From: Bacillota bacterium
Lineage (GTDB): Bacteria; Bacillota; Clostridia; Lachnospirales; Cellulosilyticaceae
Direction: 5' to 3'
DNA: 28,785 nucleotides
Assembly: GCA_023393125.1 (NCBI GenBank)
Contig: JAEWMQ010000085.1
Span: forward strand, 1 to 28,785
The translations under genes and the position numbers were made by a program. Shown piece after piece: positions 14,782 through 21,282 of this stretch (position 1 is the stretch's first letter; every line of letters starts with the position of its first letter). The notes below the pieces were generated by a model. It did not search any database. It saw only the letters and a list, made by a program, of their open reading frames with translations, and had not been told where the DNA came from.

Positions 14782-16458
14782 ATGCTTATACAGAAAGATG
14801 AAGAGATTATGCAAGAGGATGTACAAGGGGAAGAGTTAAAGGGGAAGCATAAAGAAAGAGATCTAATAGAAGAAATACAAAGTAAAGTAGAGGAACAAAT
14901 TGAAAAAAAGCCTGAGTTAGTAGAAATGGTAGAAGAACTTCAACAAACCCAGCAGAGTATTATGACGAGAATTAAACAAGGGCGAAAGGGCTGGATCAAG
15001 GAAGCCTGTCTTTTTTCGAGTATAGCACTAGTGCTAAGTATGGGTGTAAGTAGCATACTAGCTATATACTTAAAAAATTCAGGTGTTATTCAAAGATTAG
15101 TACGTTGGCTTGAGAAGTCTGGAGCTGATGATAAGCTACAAGAAACCATAGTCAATCCGCTATTATTGGCATATAGTATGCTCTATGGCGGAGAAAATCA
15201 AGTGTATCTTATTTTTAATAAGATGGATGAATATCGTTTTACGGTAATGCCACCTTTATTCTTTATAGGTATTACAATTTTCATCTTATGGATTTCTGAA
15301 AAGCTACGTTTTGCGATTACTAAAACCACAAGGGATATGTATAGTAATATAGCTATAGCTATGATTAATGGGTTAGTAGTCATAGGAGTCTGCTTATTAC
15401 TAAATAAACAGCTTACTATTAAAGGAGAAGGGTTAACTAGCTTTATAAAAGACTCTAAACTACATTTGTTATATGATGAGTATGTAACTTTTGTAGCTAG
15501 GCCTTCTTTAAGGTTAGTTTCAACTGTGAATTCTTTACGGCTATGGGGGATGAGTTCTACTATAACATTTTTTGCGTTGACCTTCTTTGGAAGAAAACAG
15601 CTTAGATTTAAAAAGTATCATCAGTTAGGCCCTACACTTATTTACATAGGAAAGATGATAGGCATAGCTATAGTCATATTAGCATTTATTATTTCTTGTA
15701 AAATAGTATTTAACGGTGCTTATATGCCTATGAGCTTTTCTCAAATACGTTTCTTTAGTGAAACTTTTTGTTTCTTAGCAGGGATGCTACTTTGTGGTTT
15801 ATTAACGGGTCATATACCGTTTATGTCCTATTCAGTAGATGCTAATACCTTGCTTGAATTAAAGATGGAGATCTTTACAATGGAGGCTTCCTTCAAGAAA
15901 AATGTCTCCTATTTAGATAATCCCATAGGGAGCTATTTTCTCATTTTAGTACTTTTAGTCTTAGGTCTTGTGCTTTTAAGTAGCTTTAAGCACTGGAAAG
16001 ATAGGAATGTTGGCTTTAATCAAGGTTTTGGAGAGTCATTGGTAATGGCTACTGTTTTAAGCTTAAGTGCAGGTTTATTTTCTAGGCTAGGTGCTTTTTC
16101 TTTTAGTTTAGATTGTGATACAACTAATAAAAGCGTGAATTTTAATGGATTAATAGGCGGAGTAGGAGCTACAAACTTTTGGGAAGTAGTGACAAAAGTA
16201 TTTATGATTACGTTACTATTTTTCTTATTAGGATGGGGACTTAACCAACTGCTTCCTGAAGTAGTAGGTGCCCTAGGGAAGATTACAGAAGTAAGATGGA
16301 ATGAATTTATATGGATAGGCATTATTATTATAGTAGGTGTTGTTATCATACTTACTGTTAAGCCGGATGTTATTACAGCAATTAGTGATATGTATGCAGA
16401 AGCTATTCAAAAGTCTCAGCTTAATATTTTGCTAAGATTAGAAGAGGTATTTAAGTAA
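14782..16458 (+). CDS. Polytopic membrane protein of unknown function with N-terminal coiled-coil
   Basis: I do not recognise this 558-residue protein. Residues 1-65 are highly charged and heptad-like (EEIQSKVEEQIEKK, then VEELQQTQQ), which suggests a cytoplasmic coiled coil. About ten hydrophobic segments follow, near 76-96, 157-171, 187-207, 258-270, 283-306, 326-345, 383-401, 418-440, 471-490 and 510-525. A polar loop around 441-470 contains CDTTNKS and a glycine-rich GLIGGVGATN. No ATPase, transporter or enzyme motif is evident. GGGGGGAT precedes ATG 14782. The gene stands alone between a terminator and a convergent chemoreceptor gene. Confidence 0.8.
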   Translation: MLIQKDEEIMQEDVQGEELKGKHKERDLIEEIQSKVEEQIEKKPELVEMVEELQQTQQSIMTRIKQGRKGWIKEACLFSSIALVLSMGVSSILAIYLKNSGVIQRLVRWLEKSGADDKLQETIVNPLLLAYSMLYGGENQVYLIFNKMDEYRFTVMPPLFFIGITIFILWISEKLRFAITKTTRDMYSNIAIAMINGLVVIGVCLLLNKQLTIKGEGLTSFIKDSKLHLLYDEYVTFVARPSLRLVSTVNSLRLWGMSSTITFFALTFFGRKQLRFKKYHQLGPTLIYIGKMIGIAIVILAFIISCKIVFNGAYMPMSFSQIRFFSETFCFLAGMLLCGLLTGHIPFMSYSVDANTLLELKMEIFTMEASFKKNVSYLDNPIGSYFLILVLLVLGLVLLSSFKHWKDRNVGFNQGFGESLVMATVLSLSAGLFSRLGAFSFSLDCDTTNKSVNFNGLIGGVGATNFWEVVTKVFMITLLFFLLGWGLNQLLPEVVGALGKITEVRWNEFIWIGIIIIVGVVIILTVKPDVITAISDMYAEAIQKSQLNILLRLEEVFK

Positions 16459-16504
16459 AAAGGACTATTTTTCAAACCTTATACGGCTTGGAAAATAGTC
16501 CTTT
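16459..16504. terminator. Bidirectional terminator between convergent genes
   Basis: A 17-bp stem (16459-16475 with 16488-16504, one mismatched or wobble position) begins right after the stop codon of the membrane protein gene and lies 21 bp from the end of the chemoreceptor gene. On the minus strand the stem runs into TTTTT, so it should terminate chemoreceptor transcription well. On the plus strand the T-run is only TTT. Confidence 0.8.
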
Positions 16505-16525
16505 GCTAGTAAATAAGTAATCATA

Positions 16526-17917
16526 TTATGTAAATAGTTTTTTTAGATTATCTAAGTTAGTAGTGAGTTCATTAAGTAAAGGCGTACATTCATCGAAGAG
16601 CTGTAAGGCTAGGGCAGTGTCATGATTCGCTACTGCATTGAAACAAGCAACACCTTTTTCGTGAAGTCTTTCGTGATAAGTCTTAACGGCCTTAAATGTT
16701 GGGTGATTAATGATTTTAGGATCTGTAATAGAGTTATACCAGTTTCCGAGTTTACATGAATTAGGGTCATTAACGTTTTTGAGCTTAAGGTCTTCAAAAT
16801 GATAAATGTGATTAAAGAGTCTCCAAGTATAAACTAGATGGTCTGTTTTAAAGATATCAATCCATTCTTCTGTTGATAGGTGGCTATTAAAGCGAGCTAT
16901 TTTACCTCTAACACCATCTACATTTCGGCTAACTTTAAACATGAGCTCTCCTACACCAATACAGTGATTACTTAAGAGGTTAGATTGCTCAGAAAGCTCA
17001 TCAATAGATAAGGAGAACTGATTTGTAGCTTTATTTTGCTTAGTAACTTGATCTGCAATTTGGGTAATTTGGTCTCCTACAGTTTGCAAATAAGTATGAA
17101 CCTGGCCAACATCATGAATAGATTGTTGAACGCCAGAATTACCTTTTTTAATTTGGTCAGAGGTATGATCAATAGTAACAACTAGTTGGTCGATGTCTTT
17201 TTGGAGCTGTGCAATGTAGTTAGCAATATCCTCAGTAGACTTTTTCGTACTTTCTGCTAGGTTTTTAACTTCAGTGGCAACAACACCAAAGCCTCTCCCT
17301 GCTTCTCCTGCTCTAGCAGCTTCAATAGATGCATTTAAAGAAAGTAAATTAGTTTGCCCAGCAATGTTTTTTACAATATCAATAATTTCATTGATTTTTG
17401 CAGTGTTGACCTTAAAGGCTTGAACCATGTCATTAATGGCATTTATATCTTGAAAGGATTGGCTAACAATAGCAATACTACTATTCATATTATTGACACT
17501 TGTGTTAGAAGCTTCAATGGCATGATCTACATAGTTGATAGCGTCTTGAACTACATTAGATATGTGATTAATAGCTTCACCTAAGCTTTGGCTAGTTAGT
17601 TTCATTTGATCTAAGGAAGTTACCTGAGAAGCTACAGACTCTAGCATCTGTTTAACGATAGTAGCATTACCGACTATGGTCATACTTTCGTTAAGCTTCA
17701 TAGTGTGAGCATTATTACCCGTAATAAGCTTGTCTAATAATTGATTATATAAAATACCTACCTCAGGATCTTGAAGTTCCGCTAGTTCAATAGGAACATA
17801 GTTACCTTGAAGTGCTTCATTTAAAGCACTTATTACGTATTCCGTATCAGGGCTTGTAGCAGGGTTAACAGTAGTTTTCTTTGAATTAAACAATTTAAGT
17901 GATTGATTAAATAGCAT
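16526..17917 (-). CDS. Soluble methyl-accepting chemotaxis protein with CZB zinc-binding domain
   Basis: The 463-residue protein lacks membrane helices and so is a cytoplasmic chemoreceptor. A long coiled-coil signalling domain has the conserved tip NIAGQTNLLSLNASIEAARA within 184-212, the site that contacts CheA and CheW. The C-terminus (about 350-460) is a CZB domain with candidate zinc ligands H360 (TDHLVYTW), C388 (SCKLGNW), H415 and H419 (YHERLHEK), a 3His/1Cys set. Characterised CZB receptors respond to zinc, pH or hypochlorite; the ligand here is inferred. AAGGGGGTACTT precedes the ATG on the minus strand. It diverges from the LysR gene. Confidence 0.92.
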   Translation of the reverse strand: MLFNQSLKLFNSKKTTVNPATSPDTEYVISALNEALQGNYVPIELAELQDPEVGILYNQLLDKLITGNNAHTMKLNESMTIVGNATIVKQMLESVASQVTSLDQMKLTSQSLGEAINHISNVVQDAINYVDHAIEASNTSVNNMNSSIAIVSQSFQDINAINDMVQAFKVNTAKINEIIDIVKNIAGQTNLLSLNASIEAARAGEAGRGFGVVATEVKNLAESTKKSTEDIANYIAQLQKDIDQLVVTIDHTSDQIKKGNSGVQQSIHDVGQVHTYLQTVGDQITQIADQVTKQNKATNQFSLSIDELSEQSNLLSNHCIGVGELMFKVSRNVDGVRGKIARFNSHLSTEEWIDIFKTDHLVYTWRLFNHIYHFEDLKLKNVNDPNSCKLGNWYNSITDPKIINHPTFKAVKTYHERLHEKGVACFNAVANHDTALALQLFDECTPLLNELTTNLDNLKKLFT

Positions 17918-18013
17918 AAGTACCCCCTTGTTAGTATGTTTTTATAGATTGATATCGTAAAATAATATTTTGAAAATATGAAAATCATATTGGTAAGATT
18001 CTCTTATATTACT

Positions 18014-18022
18014 TATATCGAC
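18014..18022 (-). promoter_or_regulatory. Possible sigma-D (motility) -10 element for the chemoreceptor
   Basis: On the minus strand GTCGATATA matches 8 of 9 positions of the sigma-D -10 consensus GCCGATATA, about 95 bp before the chemoreceptor start. The expected TAAA at 15 bp upstream is replaced by TCTA, so the site is incomplete. Chemoreceptor genes are commonly sigma-D dependent, which makes it plausible. Confidence 0.35.
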
Positions 18023-18113
18023 AATTATATTATATACTAGAGTTTGAATTGAATAAACATATAAAAATAAAGTGCATTAATAAAAGTGTTTTAATAATAT
18101 AAAAACTTTTATT

Positions 18114-18126
18114 TTATGCACAAAAA
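18114..18126. promoter_or_regulatory. 13-bp motif upstream of the LysR gene, shared with the second importer
   Basis: TTATGCACAAAAA lies at about -47 to -35 relative to the start expected from TATAAT at 18149. A near-inverted partner GTGCATTAA is at 18072-18080. The same 13 bases recur at 21037-21049. The position suits an autoregulatory LysR site, but this is inference. Confidence 0.4.
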
Positions 18127-18148
18127 TTTATTTTTACCTGATTAAGAG

Positions 18149-18154
18149 TATAAT
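18149..18154 (+). promoter_or_regulatory. -10 element of the LysR gene
   Basis: A perfect TATAAT lies 40 bp before the TTG start. The -35 region is AT-rich without a consensus hexamer, as often seen for promoters that depend on an activator or self-regulation. Confidence 0.5.
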
Positions 18155-18193
18155 GAGATTAAAAGAATGAAAGCGTATAAGGAGGGACAGTTC

Positions 18194-19114
18194 TTGACAT
18201 TACAACAATTAAAATATGCAGTGGCTATAGCGGATAGAGGTTCTATTAATGAGGCTGCTAAATATTTATTTATTTCACAGCCAAGCTTATCTAATGCCAT
18301 TAAAGATTTAGAAAAAGAACTTAAGATTACGATTTTTATAAGGACTAATAGAGGAATTCAAACTTCTACGGAGGGAGCAGAGTTTTTAGGTTATGCTAGG
18401 CAAGTACTGCAGCAATCAGAGCTATTAGAACAGAAGTATTTAAGTGGTATGCCAGCTAAACAGCGCTTTTCTGTATCTACTCATCATTACCTTTTTGCGG
18501 CTAATGCTTTTGTAGATTTAATCAAGGAGTTTGGTGGGGAAGAGTATGAATTTACCTTTAGGGAAACGAAGACCTATGAGGTAATTGATGATGTGAAAAA
18601 CCTTAGAAGTGAGATTGGACTGATTTACTTATCGGATTTCAATGCTACTGTTATTGGGAAACTGTTAAAGGAAAGTAACTTAGTTTTTACCGAACTTTTT
18701 ACAGCAAGGCCTCATGTATTTTTATATAAGCATCATCCATTAGCTCAGAATAAAATCATTACCCTAGAAGAAATAGAAGATTATCCTTGCATATCCTTTG
18801 AACAGGGTGAGCAAAATTCTTTTTACTTCTCAGAGGAAGTATTAAGCACCCGTAGTGTGAAAAAGAGCATTAAAGTAAGCGATAGGGCAGCAGTCGTTAA
18901 TATGATGATAGGTGTTAACGCTTATACTGTTTCAACAGGTGTATTTCCTGAGTATCTTCATGGAGGAGATATTGTGTCTGTTCCTTTGGAAGCAGATGAG
19001 AAGATTTGTGTGGGAACTATTATACATAAAGATACGACGCTTACTCATTTAGGAGAGATTTATTTAGAGGCGTTAAAGAGAATTGCGGAGAATTTGGACA
19101 ATAAAGTTGGGTAA
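18194..19114 (+). CDS. LysR-family transcriptional regulator
   Basis: The 306-residue protein has an N-terminal winged helix-turn-helix (LTLQQLKYAVAIADRGSINEAAK, then ISQPSLSNAIKDLEKEL) and a periplasmic-binding-protein-like effector domain from about residue 90. I place the start at TTG 18194, because AAGGAGG (18179-18185) is 8 nt upstream and the product then begins exactly where LysR proteins normally begin. The upstream ATG at 18167 would add nine residues and sits before the ribosome binding site. The gene diverges from the chemoreceptor gene, but its target is not evident. A 13-bp motif upstream also occurs before the second sugar importer. Confidence 0.92.
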   Translation: MTLQQLKYAVAIADRGSINEAAKYLFISQPSLSNAIKDLEKELKITIFIRTNRGIQTSTEGAEFLGYARQVLQQSELLEQKYLSGMPAKQRFSVSTHHYLFAANAFVDLIKEFGGEEYEFTFRETKTYEVIDDVKNLRSEIGLIYLSDFNATVIGKLLKESNLVFTELFTARPHVFLYKHHPLAQNKIITLEEIEDYPCISFEQGEQNSFYFSEEVLSTRSVKKSIKVSDRAAVVNMMIGVNAYTVSTGVFPEYLHGGDIVSVPLEADEKICVGTIIHKDTTLTHLGEIYLEALKRIAENLDNKVG

Positions 19115-19125
19115 TAACGTGTAAA

Positions 19126-19349
19126 GCAAGGTACCGCCAAGTCATCCGAGGATGATGATTGGTTCCGGCTGCTGTCTCGGTTTGCTAAGCAGTTCTAAAC
19201 TCGTAGCCCTTATGAACGGCTGAAAACTCGCTATCGCTCAAACACTCAGCCTAAAACCCATAAGGGCTCCTTCGCTAAGAACTGCTAAGCTCACCTCCAA
19301 GGCACCCTACACCAATCCTCATCCTCTCTTGCCTTGGCTACTACTTTGC
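19126..19349. ncRNA. 224-nt colinear multi-stem hairpin, candidate structured RNA or intergenic repeat
   Basis: Six stems nest in order: 19126-19133 with 19342-19349 (7 pairs plus one G-T); 19136-19141 with 19333-19338 (6); 19148-19163 with 19311-19326 (15 of 16); 19188-19196 with 19278-19286 (9); 19205-19214 with 19259-19268 (10); 19218-19223 with 19246-19251 (6). The apical loop carries ACTCGCTATCGCTC. No known RNA family is recognised. It may be a transcribed structured RNA, the 3' hairpin of the LysR transcript, or a non-autonomous dispersed repeat. Transcription direction cannot be told. Confidence 0.6.
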
Positions 19350-19546
19350 CAAAACAGTCTACTAAGAAACGTTATACGTTATTATTAGTGAAGAGGAACC
19401 TGAGAAAATCTTTGGTTAAGAAATGCTAAGCCTCGTTACAATGCATCTTCCAGCAAGTCCACTAGTCTCCCTACATAGCTACTACTTTACAAGAATAAAC
19501 TACTAAGAAGTTTTATATGTTATTGTGAATGAAGAGAAAACGTGAA
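19265..19546. repeat. Imperfect 141-bp tandem duplication
   Basis: Matching blocks recur exactly 141 bp apart: TAAGAA-TGCTAAG at 19276 and 19417, GCTACTACTTT at 19337 and 19478, CTACTAAGAA shortly after each, and GAAGAG at 19390 and 19531. The first unit includes the 3' arm of the large hairpin, so the second unit is a degenerate copy of that arm plus its tail. The second copy has lost most of the pairing with the 5' arm. Confidence 0.75.
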
Positions 19547-19569
19547 TGAAATATAGAGGGGGTAGCGTT

Positions 19570-20013
19570 GTGGTTATAAGGAAAATAAAAATAACAGATT
19601 TACCTGACTTGTACGACCTTTATACAGTATTGTGTGAAGAAGAGGGAAATATGGAGGTAATGGAAAAGACCTTCTCTCTATTAGATAAAAATGAAGATTA
19701 CTACTTGTTAGGGGCAGAAATGGATGGAAAAATAGTAGGTACACTAATGGGAATAGTGTGTCATGATTTGGCAGGTAAATATAGGGCTTTTATGACAATA
19801 GAAAATGTCATAGTTCTTGAAGCATATCGAGGTGGCGGAGTAGCTAAGAACTTATTTAAACATATAGAAGAAATTGCTTGCCAACGTGAGTGTAGATATA
19901 TCTACTTAGTTTCAAGGAATAGTCGGGAAGTAGCTCATAAAATGTATGGCAAGCTTGGATATAGATGTGATAACGTAACTGGTTTTAAAAAGTTTTTAGA
20001 TTTAAAGGCATGA
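19570..20013 (+). CDS. GNAT-family N-acetyltransferase
   Basis: The 147-residue protein has the GNAT fold. The acetyl-CoA loop is in ENVIVLEAYRGGGVAKNLFKHIEE (R-G-G-G-V-A, matching R/Q-x-x-G-x-G/A), and a C-terminal segment MYGKLGYR is typical of the family. I choose GTG 19570 because AGAGGGGG (19553-19560) is at proper spacing; the in-frame ATG at 19546 precedes this ribosome binding site and lies in the repeat. The acceptor substrate cannot be predicted. It stands alone between the structured repeat and the MerR gene. Confidence 0.88.
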   Translation: MVIRKIKITDLPDLYDLYTVLCEEEGNMEVMEKTFSLLDKNEDYYLLGAEMDGKIVGTLMGIVCHDLAGKYRAFMTIENVIVLEAYRGGGVAKNLFKHIEEIACQRECRYIYLVSRNSREVAHKMYGKLGYRCDNVTGFKKFLDLKA

Positions 20014-20048
20014 TGAGAGTGATGTAAATAATAAAGTTTAATTTAGTG

Positions 20049-20079
20049 TTGACTCTTACACTGTGGTACACTTTATACT
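20049..20079 (+). promoter_or_regulatory. MerR-type promoter with 19-bp spacer
   Basis: TTGACT (20049-20054) and TATACT (20074-20079) are separated by 19 bp, longer than the usual 17. The spacer contains an imperfect dyad around TTACACTGTGGTA. Over-long spacers with a central dyad are the mark of promoters that MerR proteins twist into the active form, so autoregulation of the gene at 20122 is inferred. Confidence 0.7.
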
Positions 20080-20121
20080 CATATTGAGCTCAAAAAACAC
20101 ATATATGTGAGGTAAAAATAA

Positions 20122-20940
20122 ATGTTAAGAATTGGGGAGTTTTCAAAGTTATCAATGATTAGTATTCGTATGCTTAGGCACTATGATGAGATAGGACTTT
20201 TGATGCCGGAGATGATAGATGATTTCACAGGCTATCGTTATTATAGTGAAGCACAGCTACCTATTGTGAATCGTATTACAGCGCTAAAGGATATGGGGTT
20301 TAGCCTTGCTACGATTGCAGAAATATTAGTGAGCTATACGGATCAAGAGGCACTTAGAAAGTATCTGATCATTAAGCAGAGTGAAGTAAATGAAGAACAG
20401 GAAAAAGTAACTAGAAGGCTTAGACTCCTTGAAACCACAATCAATCGATTAGGAAAGGATGAAGCAATTATGAAGTATAATGTTACCTTAAAAGAGTTAC
20501 CAAAACGAACAGTAGCAAGTGTAAGACAAGTGATTCCAGCTTATGAGGCAGAAGGCATGCTTTGGGGAATTCTTATGGAAGAAATAGCACCTCTTAATGT
20601 GCAAGATGGGGACTCTTGTCATGCCCTAGCTATATTCCATGATGTGGAGTACAAAGAAAGTAATGTAGATGTAGAGGTACAAAAGTCAGTAAAAGGGACT
20701 TATCCTAATACTGAAAATGTGGTCTTTAAAACGGTAGAGCCAATACTGATGGCATCAGCTACTTATAAGGGAAGCTATGACCAAGTCAGTGAGGTTAATG
20801 AAGTTGTCGCTAATTGGGTGAGAGATAATGACTATGTTTTTGATGGTTTATCTTTTTTGATTTACCATGTAAGTCCATATGAAACTAAAAACCCAGAAGA
20901 ATGGGTAACAGAGGTATGTTATCCAGTTAGGAAAAAATAA
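20122..20940 (+). CDS. MerR-family regulator with GyrI-like effector domain
   Basis: The 272-residue protein has a MerR helix-turn-helix in residues 1-70 (LRIGEFSKLSMISIRMLRHYDEIGLL, here in two parts with the wing DDFTGYRYY). A dimerising helix follows at about 75-115, then a C-terminal domain of the GyrI/BmrR type from about residue 120. Such proteins bind hydrophobic or drug-like ligands and activate efflux or detoxification genes. No transporter gene follows, so it may control itself or distant genes. GTGAGGT lies upstream of ATG 20122, and the gene is followed by a terminator. Confidence 0.92.
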   Translation: MLRIGEFSKLSMISIRMLRHYDEIGLLMPEMIDDFTGYRYYSEAQLPIVNRITALKDMGFSLATIAEILVSYTDQEALRKYLIIKQSEVNEEQEKVTRRLRLLETTINRLGKDEAIMKYNVTLKELPKRTVASVRQVIPAYEAEGMLWGILMEEIAPLNVQDGDSCHALAIFHDVEYKESNVDVEVQKSVKGTYPNTENVVFKTVEPILMASATYKGSYDQVSEVNEVVANWVRDNDYVFDGLSFLIYHVSPYETKNPEEWVTEVCYPVRKK

Positions 20941-20983
20941 GGATATGATGGAACTAAAATAGGGATGCTTAGATAAATTGAGT

Positions 20984-21033
20984 AAATATGCCCCTTCTTT
21001 GCGTATGTGAAAACGCGAAGAAGGGGCATATTT
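20984..21033 (+). terminator. Intrinsic terminator of the MerR gene
   Basis: A 21-bp stem (20984-21004 with 21013-21033, one G-T pair) has an 8-nt loop and ends in TTTG. The flanking A and T bases make it usable from both strands. Confidence 0.88.
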
Positions 21034-21035
21034 GT

Positions 21036-21131
21036 ATTATGCACAAAAAGTATTTTAAAAGTATTCAAATAATATATATATTGTGCACGTTCATTGTTCG
21101 CTTAAAGTAATATATTGTCTTTGTGCATAAT
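21036..21131. promoter_or_regulatory. Inverted 12-bp repeats upstream of the second importer operon
   Basis: ATTATGCACAAA (21036-21047) and its exact inverse TTTGTGCATAAT (21120-21131) flank an AT-rich segment. That segment contains a third related GTGCAC at 21083-21088. The left copy is part of a 13-mer identical to the one upstream of the LysR gene. The region 21034-21282 otherwise shows only a weak promoter candidate (TTGTCT at 21169, TGCTAT at 21193, 18-bp spacing). Confidence 0.45.
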
Positions 21132-21282
21132 GTATCGTGTTAATAAGATGTCTATTATGTGCTATATGTTGTCTGTAAACTAGTGGAAAATATGCTATTA
21201 GAAGAGTAAGCTTTTAATTAAGATAGAAGTAGAATTGCTTATGATTATTGAGGAAGTAAGGCATATTGATAAGGAGGATAAC

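Larger units (their letters stand above)
19115..19569. other. 455-bp noncoding interval filled by a structured repeat
   Basis: No coding sequence is supported here. The interval contains a 224-nt multi-stem hairpin (19126-19349) and an imperfect 141-bp tandem duplication (about 19265-19546). Base composition is near 50% GC over 19141-19260, well above the surrounding AT-rich DNA. The ribosome binding site of the next gene begins at 19555. Confidence 0.8.

Noticed and set aside
16020..16349. Minus-strand open frame of 109 codons
   Set aside because: It is antisense to the membrane protein gene, rich in Pro/Thr from complementing hydrophobic codons, and has no ribosome binding site.
20984..21131. 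Inverted repeats here considered as ends of a small mobile element
   Set aside because: The first is a standard terminator, the second only 12 bp with no target duplication or transposase; regulatory sites explain them better.
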